24,878 bases of DNA, taken from positions 8,190 through 33,067 of the forward strand of contig KN886395.1 of NCBI GenBank assembly GCA_000934455.1. The letters are read 5' to 3'. The translations under genes and the position numbers were made by a program. The notes under the pieces were generated by a model that did not search any database, was not told the origin of the DNA, and saw nothing but the letters and a program-made list of their open reading frames with translations. This DNA is from Apostichopus parvimensis (lineage: Eukaryota; Echinodermata; Holothuroidea; Aspidochirotida; Stichopodidae). Positions 1 through 9,055 of this stretch are shown one piece after another (position 1 is the stretch's first letter; every line of letters begins with the position of its first letter).

Positions 1-345
1 GCCTATTGATAACAATTCTGAGGTTTCCATTGTACATCTGTCCATACCGAAGTGTAACCATGGTAACCATCTTTTTCGTTAGTTGGATAATTAAACTGAA
101 AGTTGTGTATACGTTTCGTCAGATATAGGAGCATATATATAATGAACAAGAAATCAAATCAAATCGAATCAAAAATAATATAATGATCAAATCAAAACAA
201 ATCAGATCAGATCAGATCAGATCAAATCAGATCAGATCAGATCAGATCAGATCAGATCAGATCAAATCAAATCATATCAAATACATGTGAGAAAAAGTAG
301 TGTGACCGATCATATATAAAATGATGGAGTATAACATGTGGTCAC
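1..345. other. CatSper4 intron, 3' side, no exon seen
   Basis: I looked on the minus strand for an S6 exon and found none with good splice sites and hydrophobic content. The stretch holds a pentanucleotide satellite at about 152-276 (separate entry). The rest is unremarkable AT-rich sequence. Confidence 0.6.
152..276. repeat. (ATCAG/ATCAA)n pentanucleotide microsatellite
   Basis: About 25 copies of a 5-bp unit alternating ATCAG and ATCAA. It becomes impure at the left edge (AATCA, AATCG). It lies in a CatSper4 intron downstream of the pore exon. Confidence 0.93.
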
Positions 346-410
346 CTGAAATTTTTCAAATATCCCCATCCAACCGTCCTGCGTAACACAGATAAACAGC
401 GAAAACATTG
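346..410 (-). CDS. CATSPER4: CatSper4 exon 9, pore loop
   Basis: This 65-nt exon lies between acceptor TTCATTCCAG and donor CAG|GTGACC. It encodes AMFSLFICVTQDGW followed by MGIFEKFQ. The TxDxW signature with its aspartate is the selectivity-filter motif of CatSper and related four-domain calcium channels. The exon starts with two bases that complete the codon begun by exon 8 (GCA, alanine) and ends in phase 0. The next exon, expected to hold S6, was not found in 1-345. Confidence 0.82.
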
Positions 411-3400
411 CTGGAATGAAATGAAATCGGTTAGACAAAGTAAGACATTTAGAAGAAAGATAAGAAACCCTTCTCTAAATTTGTTATGAACAAGATATGA
501 AAAATGTTAAAAAATATCATTTCTTTTTCTTCTTCTCACTTTTCATGGTTCTTTAATGGTAGGGAGATTACGGTGGGGAGGGGGGGGGGTGTAGGGATGA
601 AAGGGAGACTGGGCGAGTTGTATTTGCAAACAGTATAGTCAGCAGTAAACGGTGGTATCTTATCCCTTCATATTATAGAATAACCTCCCGTCTCTCCTCT
701 CTTTCTTTCTTTTTTTGCAAACAATCTATAGTTCTTACCTGCACCCAAATTTTCGAAAAACTCGGGGAAATCTTTTCCGAAGAGGGACACTCCAGCTACG
801 CTTAAGACCACCATCACAATGACCAAGAGGAGCACTATGTTGGTCATATCTGAGGATAGAGAAAAGCTGTTATATTATAAATTAAGATGGTGGGGGGAGG
901 TTAAGAGGGATGGCAGGGGTGAACTTCTCACAGGATTCTATCTGTGAATATAGTTTAATGTATATTATAAGTTCTATGTATAATTCTTCACATTCAAAAT
1001 GGTGGGCTCAATTATAGGAAGGCGTATAATAACCACAAGAATACCTTCGAACGAAAGGCCTGATGAATTGTTCAATTAATGCTAATTAATATAACGCTTT
1101 ATAATTATATTATGCTAAATTCCTTCAACGAATCTATCTTACCTGGAATGGATTGAAATATAGTCTGAACCACCACAGACAGTCCAGTGAGGGCACTCAC
1201 GCTGTTGACAAGAAAATGTGACAATGATACTTTGGCGTACGAAAAACATAAATAATAATACAAATAATAATATTAAATAAACAAAAAATAAGCGAACGTT
1301 TGATTTTTCTTGTATATGTTTTCATTATCGCTGGCGAAAGTCAGCTTTTAGTCTATATAGACGAATTCTGACAATCAAAATTTAAGATTTGGTAACCATG
1401 AAACTTTTACCCAAATGCTGCCTATACGACCTTATTCAATGAGGTACGTCATTACGTACCTCCTCAAGCTTCGGAACGCCCTGATGACTCGTAGAATACG
1501 AAGAATTCTGCTGCTGCCAAGGAATGTAAGGGCTATAGGGGGAAAAATATATTAAAAACGAAAATTACCAATAAAACTTAAATACTGCAAGCCTTAAAAA
1601 AAAACACCCATATTTAACCCTTCATCTTCCCATCAGCATGTCAATATATCTTTAAACTGTTACGCATTCTACGTCATTCCGTGCGTATTTCACAAAAAGG
1701 TAGGAATTAACGTATAATAGATAATATTCAAACTAAAAACAAAAGCAAGTAAATGCTCAAAAATGGCTGGAGGAAGGGGGGGGGGGGGGGGGGGGGGGGG
1801 GAAAAAAGGGGGGGGGGGGGGGGGGGGGGGAGGCATTCACATTTGATGAAATATGCGAGAGCTAATCTTCTAGAAATATGTTGACGACATTTTTGCGGAG
1901 TCTAGCGATAACTCATGGAGAACCACTTTACTGTGTAGGCTACAATAAGGGTATATTGCTAAAACCTTATCGTTCAAAGCCGTTTATTAAGTAGATTGTA
2001 GACAGTAAATTGCTGAAAGAATACACGCACGTCTAATGTATTACAGTTTCGTCTAATCACAATAACAATATTAAACATGTATAAAGTTATATCATATATT
2101 GTGGGTACCTGTATATTATGATTGAAAACATCGACTTAATAAAGCTAAGACCTCGCATTTGTAGTAACGAGAAGAAAGCTCATGAGGCCTTTGGAAAACA
2201 AACAACATTACCAGGAAAGGTTTCTGTCTTATCAAAGAAGAATCGATTGGCCTTCTATATGTGTAGCTAGCGTAGGAGGGCAGTTGAATGGTTTCTTTAC
2301 ATGTTGTGAAATTAATTAAAAATTGAACTGTGAGACTGTTATTAAGTTTGTGTGGATCAAAACGGCGGTTACATATACACACAAATATATATATATATAT
2401 ACATATATAGCACAAATACGGTATTTCTAGTATACTTACTTGGACCCATTAATAAAGTCAGAATAATAAAGAAGTCTAGGACGTTCCAGCCGACCCTCCA
2501 GTAAATGAAGAATCCACTGAACCACTTCAAGAGTAGTTCAACAGTGAATATGGTCAGCACAGTGTAGTCAAAGATAGTGAACAGCCATGAATAGTCTTCG
2601 GACTGACAAAATAAGAAGGGAAAAAAAAGCAGAAACGAGTGAAAGAATACATTATTTAGTCAATAATATCGACGAAAGGTTTAGAATTTCTGTAACAGTT
2701 ATAAAGTAGTACCCTAATCGATCCTATAAAATATAGTAACCTATAGTTGTAGTCAGTACATGAGCAAGACGTAATATTACAATCACCCTGGTATAGACGA
2801 GGAATAGCAAACGCTTTTTTTTAATTAAACTTCTCTGGTGGATATTTTGGAATAATCTAGTTTGCGCTTGCTTGGCCTGAATCTCATTTAAATATCATTT
2901 GTGTTCTTTGCAGCCGACGGTAGGAGTTTGCTATACGCGGAGTATAGCATGTTCGTACGTATTTAGTTTCTGCCTGCATAACATTGTTAATAACGTCCTC
3001 CTAAATACCAGAAAGTGCGTGCTTTCCGCTACAAAAATCTTTGAACGATTTTGAGAAATCAAAACTATGAAAACGATTGGTCATTTGATTTCATCTGATT
3101 AAAATGTCCTCTCCGAATGATGATAATTAACTTTAATCACATTTTGATCTTAATCTTGGTTTGTGCCATAGTATCGAACAATTCGTTAGCCTATATTTCA
3201 ACTGTGGGGGACTTTTATGAAATTGAATAGTACAGTCGCACACAGTAATGAAATAATCAATACTCTGTTATATATAAGTTAAAACTATTAAGTAAAGTTT
3301 AGAGGCGCATTTTATTGATACAAAGTTGTTCCGTTTAGATGGACAAGTCCACCTATATACACTCATCAGTCTCAACATACACCCAGTCTCAAAATGTATA

Positions 3401-6400
3401 TTTTGCGACTGAGGAGTGTGCGAGGACTATTCCATCTATACGAAACAAATTGGTATCAAAAAAATGTGCCTCTAAAGTTGACTTAATAGTTTTGATTTTT
3501 AACCTTATTTATTCCTTTTACTTGAGCACTGTCTTCCAGTGATGGTTTTACCTAATTTTTTTTGGACTCTACTCTTTTAATATATGTTACTTTTATGAAG
3601 ATTCCTACCAATTTCTCGTTGGTGCCGAGACCAATCAGGATGGTATTAATGACAATCACTCCCAGGATGAAGAATCGAAAAGCTGTTCCCTCGACCATCT
3701 GTCCTACTAGCTCCTAAGACATATTAATGATAATTAAATAGAAAGGAAAAGAGGAAAAATATTAAAATTAAAATATATAATTAGAAAAGCTTTTAAAAAA
3801 CTAAAAATAATAACAAAGGGGAGAGGAAAGTAAAATTAAAGAAGAAGGAATTTTGGAAACAGTGTAAAACCTAAGAAAGATAAATAAAATAAAATGTGAA
3901 GAAGATTGTTACTATTGGATTTTAACAATTCATAACGGTTACAGTGAATGACGTAAGGTATGTGAAATTCGGTACGGGAGTGGAAGAACGGTGAGTGGGA
4001 GAAATTTATAATGTCGGAGATGGTAAGTACGAGGGAGGTAAGCTCAGTACTTTTTAAGAAAAAGTCACCCAGGAAAGAACCTGGGCACGAAAACCAAACT
4101 ACCGAACGACTGATCCGCTCTCAACCCCAGCCCCCTTGCGTCGGGACTGTGACTCATGTGTGATCATCGTCGGGTGTGCATCACCATTCACCTCGAAAGG
4201 GAACATATTATACTACACATGATCTTAGCCAAATGGCCGAGAAGTGTTACCCTCCTCCCCCCCCCCCATATAAAAAGAAAACAAGAACCAGAATACGTTC
4301 CAGAATTAAATAAGTACTTTTCCAGTTGTGTGTATAACGAAGGGCAAAGAGGGGTTGAGAAGCGCACCTCTTTTGTTACGTCACCGCGACAACGTAAAAT
4401 CAGGGTTTATCTGAGTCGGAGAGTCAGGTCAATTTATAATGAAATTAAATGGTGGAGGAGCCTGTGTGTACCTGTGATACAACTTCCTCAACTCTCTCGT
4501 CATCTTGGTCGACGACTTCATTAAAATCTTCTTCAACCTCATCATTGGCGAACATATCCGATAAGGCCACGCCCTTTTGAACCTGGGAGAGGAGCGAGTA
4601 CGTGGATAAACTTGATAAGTAAATTAAAACTACTGTGGCATCATCGTAATACTTTTGTCATATACTCATGCATCGTTACAATATCACTGACAGGATTACA
4701 TGCTTACAATATCACTTACATGATTGCATGGTTACAATATCACTTACAGGATTGTATGGTTACCATATCACTGACATCATTGCTTGGTTACATTATCAAT
4801 GACAGGATTGCATGGTAACAATATCATTTACAGGAATGAGTGGTTACAATATCATTTACATGATTGCGTGGTTACAATATCATTTACAGGATTGCATGGT
4901 TACAATATCACGTACAGGATTGCGTGGCTACAATATCAATGACAGGATTACATGGTTACAATATCAATTACAGGATTGCATGGTAACAATATCATTTACA
5001 GGATTGCGTGGTTACAATATCACTTACATGATTGCATGGTTACAGTATCACTAACAGGATTACATGGTTACAATATCAATTACAGGATTGCATGGTTACA
5101 ATATTTAACGTTTTCGTAAGGAGGCATAAACACAGGACATATTCGAATTAAAATTATATGCAACATGTGCTACAAAATTAGTTCATTGTTAATCTATGAA
5201 TAATAACCTATACACTTCATCTCATTCTTGGGAAATTCTCTTTATGAAAAGAGGCGCAATATCATAAGCCACGAACGGCTCTCAAAGTTTCAGTCGGAAA
5301 GTAATGAAAAGGCCTATTAATAACCGTATACTATTAGATTATTATAATTGTCGGTGGTTCAGATCAAGCTACAATCATATAATATTTAAACAAATTAACT
5401 TAAAACAACAAAATTTCTGGTGTAACTGTTCCCTAGGTTACTTACTGCCTGTGGATCGAATGTGTATAATCTTTCTATTTTCTCTCTGTTGAAAGGAGGA
5501 AAAAAGGGTTATTATTTTTGTATGGTGTTGTAGATGTTTTTCGTTGTGACGAATGTTAGCAATGGGGCATCTAGGAAAGCTATAACTATTACAGTGGGTG
5601 TAATTGCATTGAAATCATTTCCTAATGGATTATATTCTTCAACGTAATCGTGTTTCAAGTGACATGATTTATAGAAGTTTATATGTAAATTAGGCAGAGA
5701 AAATTGTCTGTAAAATTATAAATATATGAAGAATGAGTTACGAATTATTAGCCGACCAACGGGAATCAAACACGTGATCTTAGTTGCATTCTTCCTCAAT
5801 TGAAAATGAATTTAAATATTTTATAGTCAGAGGATTCCGTATTCAGTAAACAGAAATTCCCCAAGACCGATTTCCATATTTCAAAGCGATTCAGAATTGT
5901 GGTAATAAGTTGAACAAGTGTCAACAAGTAAGGTACGTTTAATAAGGTTTTCCGTGTGTCCATTGCAACGTTTCTCGCAATTCATATAAACACCTCGGCC
6001 TTGTGACTAAGATCATGTATAGTATCTGTTCACCTTTCGAGGGGAATCGTGATTCACACCTGACGATGATCACACAGTTACAGTCCCGATGCAAGGGGAC
6101 TGGGGTTGAGAGTCGTTCGGTTGTTTGATTTTTCGCGCCCAGGTTCTTTCCTGGGTGACTTTTCTTAAAAATGTATTCAGATATACACCTGAGTACAATT
6201 TGAATGTTTAGTTTTCAAATAACGTTTGTGTATAGAAACTCTGTTTATTTTTGGTTGGGGGTCATGGGAGGAGAGGGGGGGGGGAGGGGTTTCTTTAGTA
6301 TGATCGGGTGCGGATCGTGGTGGGTTTTCAACATCACACACAAATTTAAATGCAGTTACTTAACACAATTGTGCATGTAGATCTAATTATATGGACATAC

Positions 6401-8318
6401 TTATTATAGACTAAAATATGCCGTGGAATGCACTCATTTGACGGCTAAAGTTTTATTATTGTCTCTGTTGGGGGGGGGGCAGGGGATAGGGGGGGACAGA
6501 CCCCTCCATGGGAGTCATAACATAAGTTGAGGAATATTACAGAAATGACTGCAGTGAACCAGGAGTGAAGTGGGACCTTGTTGGTCATTGAAACGAACTC
6601 AGAACATTTCATTGATGTGTATTTAATTGTTACTGTTAGGCAGGTTCTAGCGAATTTAGCTAGTTTGGTTAAAGTAAAAGACTTGCGCTGTTTCAATATA
6701 CTTGAATTACTGTTACTATATACATGAAAATTGCATTGAAAAAGAAATTGTGCTTACACATGGTCGATTTGCTTCTTAAATCTGTTGGCAAATTTGACCC
6801 GGAGTCCAAACTGTCAAATACAAACAATAAGGAAGCAAGTTATAAAATGAAAAGAAAACATTAACAGGTAGACAAACTGTAAAGTACAAGCAATAGAGGA
6901 ATGGGAACAAGATTCCAAACTGTAAACATAAGAAGGAATAAAGAGGAAGGGAAGACAGTTATAAAACGAAATACAAACAATAACCTGTTTTCACTTATGG
7001 TGCTAAAATTGACTCCGATAGAATAACATTATAAGAGGCCGAGGGGGGTAATCTAAACGAGAATGCGTGGATAGATTTATTCAATTAAAATTGTTTCAAA
7101 TAGAGGTCGCTGTTCATTCTTTATGTCAGTGACGCAGGATAGCGGTGATGACGAGCTCGCTGATGTTGTTCAGTGGTTTACTTCTGTCCTTCAGCTATGT
7201 GAATCCATTGATGGTTTTCATCAGATTTTACCATAAATAGTAAGAATCATATACTTTTGACGATCGCAAGTCGAACTACTCGAAGCAAGAAAAAAATCCC
7301 TTACTTCTCGCTCGGAGTTTGAAATGTACAGTATAACTCCGCGACATGGGCTAAGATAGTTCATGGATATGCTTCGAAATATAAAAATTTATGATTCTAT
7401 ATTCCACTATACAGTCATTTTAGTCGTTTTTCGTTAAGGTTTCGTAGATTAAAATTGCGTTTGAAAAAGTGGTTACAACATGACTTCCAAACGCGGCCAA
7501 ATAAAGTGTCTATAAGTGCAGATAAATATCTATAACGCACGGTAAGCGAAATTAGGGAACACACCAGTTATCAGCAGTACACCGTCGTACATATTCAGTA
7601 ATATAAGTAATCAGAACATTAAAGTGTGCAGCAAACATTCACAGCAATTAACCTATTTCTCTCTTTTTTACCCTAATGCATGCGCCGATACCTGCTATCG
7701 AGAAGTTTAAATGCCTTATTTACGGAAGCCTTTGCTACCACTCCTATGCTATTGCTCCAACGGCTTTGTTAAACTTACGAAAGGTTTTACAATATAAAAG
7801 TGGAAAAAGTGCCTAATATTAGGCTACATAGAGGACTTTTAACACCCAGAAATTACGTAAAGAATTTATTGATGCCAGTTTCAAGGTGATTTCATATTCT
7901 CGAAGTTGGTACTAACGTCACGAACAATGAGCACCATCTTGTATGTACATACATACAAACAAACACGCATACACGCTCGCATACATGCACGCATACATAC
8001 ATACATACACACGCATACATATAAATACATACATACCTACACACATACACACATAACATTTGATTGTGAAGCGACTATTGATCCATCTTAAAATTGCCAA
8101 AGCATTATATAACTTGCTTTCTCACCAGAGCTCCATCCTTACACTATTTTTGCATGTTATTAACTCTTAAGCATGAATATGTTATTATAAAATCGTGTAC
8201 TTACACCTACCTTCTTGAAAGTTCCTTGCACACCGGCTGCATTGGCTGTAGCTTGACGAGCCCTTGTAGGTTGCGTTTCCTCCGCGATACTTCCATCTGA
8301 ACCACTCAATACCGACAT
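346..8318 (-). CDS. CATSPER4: CatSper4-like sperm cation channel subunit, 9 exons seen, 3' end off window
   Basis: Pore-forming subunit of the CatSper calcium channel of the sperm flagellum (family knowledge). Exons, in coding order: 8211-8318, 6760-6810, 4472-4582, 3609-3713, 2440-2602, 1460-1532, 1143-1201, 739-849, 346-410. They sum to 846 nt (282 codons) and all join in phase. The start is the ATG at 8316-8318; an acidic N-terminus follows. S1 is near residues 100-121 (FRFFILGVIVINTILIGLG), S2 near 136-153 (VELLLKWF), S3 after GWNVLDFF, S4 at 188-203, S5 near 225-250 and the pore motif TQDGW at 270-274. The S2-S3 stretch (ELLLKWFSGFFIYWRVGWN) and LFICVTQDGW resemble CatSper4 rather than CatSper1-3, from memory of those proteins. 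S6 and the cytoplasmic tail are not visible below base 346. Exon 2 uses the weaker donor CAT|GTGTAA because the alternative breaks the frame. Confidence 0.86.
411..738. other. CatSper4 intron 8
   Basis: Between the S5 and pore exons. It has a G-rich stretch near 570-590 and pyrimidine tracts near 690-715. No coding signal was seen. Confidence 0.7.
1460..1532 (-). CDS. CATSPER4: CatSper4 exon 6, S4 voltage sensor
   Basis: This 73-nt exon encodes most of S4, with six arginines at every third position (RILRILRVIRAFRSLR). The acceptor is TATAG at 1533-1537, preceded by a pyrimidine tract. It pairs in phase with the GTAAGT donor of exon 5 and gives a linker GPTLTFLGSS before S4. A second in-frame pairing exists: a GTATAC donor four bases further into the exon 5 intron with the GGCAG acceptor. 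It would give a shorter linker (GPSNS). I prefer the first because its sites and linker length fit better. The exon ends at GAGGAG|GTACGT, inside a perfect hairpin (see findings). Confidence 0.82.
1533..2439. other. CatSper4 intron 5
   Basis: Holds two very long poly-G runs (1776-1801 and 1808-1830) separated by six A, and an AT dinucleotide run near 2386-2408 close to the exon 5 donor. Nothing else was recognised. Confidence 0.75.
1776..1830 (+). repeat. Paired poly-G homopolymers, G26-A6-G23
   Basis: Two near-uninterrupted guanine runs on the plus strand, i.e. poly-C in the CatSper4 transcript. Length in the assembly may be unreliable, because such tracts sequence poorly. Confidence 0.85.
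2603..3608. other. CatSper4 intron 4, featureless
   Basis: About 1 kb between the S1 exon and the S2-S3 exon. A short plus-strand open frame (3339-3542) has no domain, splice context or recognisable composition. I see nothing else in it. Confidence 0.65.
3714..4471. other. CatSper4 intron 3
   Basis: A-rich at its 3' side, with one U2-headed SINE copy (4051-4247, minus) and a poly-C run next to that element's head near 4257-4267. Confidence 0.7.
4051..4247 (-). mobile_element. U2 snRNA-headed SINE, copy 1
   Basis: Reading the minus strand from 4247, the element opens with CTTCTCGGCCATTTGGCTAA and then GATCATGTGTAGTAT. That matches the conserved 5' end of U2 snRNA at 33 of 35 positions, compared with the canonical sequence from memory. 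A body of roughly 110 nt of unknown origin follows. The 3' end is a CCCAGG-ttcttt-CCTGGG hairpin and a short CTTAAAAA tail. The full length is shared with the copy at 5990-6171, in the opposite orientation. Only the U2 5' head is present, so this is not a working U2 gene. SINEs with snRNA-derived heads are a known class; this family I do not recognise. Confidence 0.75.
4673..5106. repeat. 28-bp minisatellite, about 15 copies
   Basis: Unit close to GGTTACAATATCACTTACAG plus GATTGCAT. The spacing between successive ATATCA motifs is 28 bp (for example 4681, 4709, 4737). Copies vary at a few positions (cactt/cactg/catt/caat, acagg/acatg). Because 28 is not a multiple of three, the apparent repetitive open frames on the plus strand are by-products. 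There are no unique spacers, so it is not a CRISPR array. Confidence 0.93.
5990..6171 (+). mobile_element. U2 snRNA-headed SINE, copy 2
   Basis: On the plus strand it begins CTCGGCCTTGTGACTAAGAT and continues CATGTATAGTATCTGTTC, a slightly more diverged U2 snRNA 5' end. The same body as copy 1 follows, including CCTTTCGAGG, CGATGATCACAC, CAGTCCCGATGCAAGGGGAC and GGGGTTGAGAG. The 3' hairpin is GCCCAGGTTCTTTCCTGGGT and the tail CTTAAAAA. Flanking target duplications were not obvious. The two copies lie in neighbouring introns of CatSper4 in opposite orientation and could pair as an inverted repeat in the pre-mRNA, with exon 3 between them. Confidence 0.75.
6811..8210. other. CatSper4 intron 1
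   Basis: Contains a degenerate local repeat at 6804-6990, where an AACTGT(C/A)AA(A)TACAA motif recurs three times beside the exon 2 acceptor, and an ACAT-type microsatellite at 7945-8055. The remainder shows no coding or RNA-gene signal. Confidence 0.65.
7945..8055. repeat. (ACAT)n-type microsatellite
   Basis: Imperfect run of CATA/CACA/CGCA tetranucleotides. The His/Thr/Tyr-rich plus-strand frame and the Cys/Val/Met-rich minus-strand frame across it are artefacts of the repeat. Confidence 0.85.
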
Positions 8319-9055
8319 GCTGTTATTCAAGCCCGTAACTTAGAATTTTCGTTCTAATTTCTTCCGATCATACTTTCATTAAACTGTCAAGCAGCACATG
8401 ACATTCATTAACATAAGACGTAGTTAGTTATGCCTACTCTTTTCTTTGTGCATGCATGGTTAATACGTGGAACATTTTAAGCTAATGCGCGAATGCAAAT
8501 GGCGCACGTGCGCGCTTTGTTGTATTTGCCCAGTTATGATTGTGTTACAGCGCGCCCGTTCGGCGATAATCATTAACATGATCATGTCTTTGACCGTTAC
8601 AACCAGAGGCGCTGTTCAATATCTTGGCTCTAGATATATCATTCCGTCTACGACCTTGCATGTTCATTGTAACATAAATCTTCGTGTGTGTTTGTATATA
8701 CATGTACGTAGTGCAGGACACAAAGCTATTTCTAGAGCGATGAATTTCAGTGCGCCTTTATCGTATCAATTGAAATGCACAGCTCAATGTGAACGCACAA
8801 CGCACCAAAGATATAATACTGCGCCAAACGCGCTGTTACAGATCTCAGAACCGTAGAGCAAGACAAGCCTCGTTGAAGACAAGCAAAACGAAATTCATGA
8901 CGCCTTGGACGATGTCGTCACAATAATATTTTCTAATCGACGCAAACAAAACTTTGCTTGAGTATCATTTGTATTTATATTGCGCTGTATAAAAAACAGC
9001 GCTAGGTTACTATTACTTTATCGTCTGAAATCTGGACGCATTTATAGAATAAAAA
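8319..9055. promoter_or_regulatory. Divergent intergenic region, candidate bidirectional promoter
   Basis: This 737-bp gap separates the start codons of CatSper4 (minus) and CFAP97D (plus). A locally GC/CpG-richer patch at about 8480-8580 carries a POU/octamer match ATGCAAAT (8493-8500) and a canonical E-box CACGTG (8505-8510) inside the 12-bp palindrome GCGCACGTGCGC (8502-8513). I saw no clear RFX X-box, which would have been expected for ciliary genes. Transcription start sites are unknown. An open frame at 8467-8856 on the plus strand is not considered a gene. Confidence 0.55.

Larger units (their letters stand above)
4583..6759. other. CatSper4 intron 2
   Basis: Large intron holding the 28-bp minisatellite (4673-5106), the second U2-headed SINE copy (5990-6171) and two G-rich tracts (about 6270-6290 and 6470-6479). 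The open frames here are products of the repeats or are short and featureless. Confidence 0.75.

Noticed and set aside
1..120. CatSper4 S6 exon near the window edge
   Set aside because: The minus-strand frame gives no hydrophobic helix and the candidate acceptor lacks a pyrimidine tract.
3339..3542. 67-codon plus-strand open frame
   Set aside because: In CatSper4 intron 4, no domain or conserved context.
4051..4247. A working U2 snRNA gene
   Set aside because: Only the first 35-40 nt of U2 are present; the branch-recognition and Sm regions are replaced by unrelated SINE body.
4612..5054. Repetitive plus-strand open frames (YNI/LQYHLQDCMVTIS-like)
   Set aside because: They are translations of the 28-bp minisatellite, which changes frame every copy.
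4673..5106. CRISPR-like array
   Set aside because: Copies are contiguous with no unique spacers, in an animal gene intron.
8467..8856. 129-codon plus-strand open frame between the divergent genes
   Set aside because: No domain, no splice or polyA context; it lies in the candidate promoter where a GC-richer patch removes stops.
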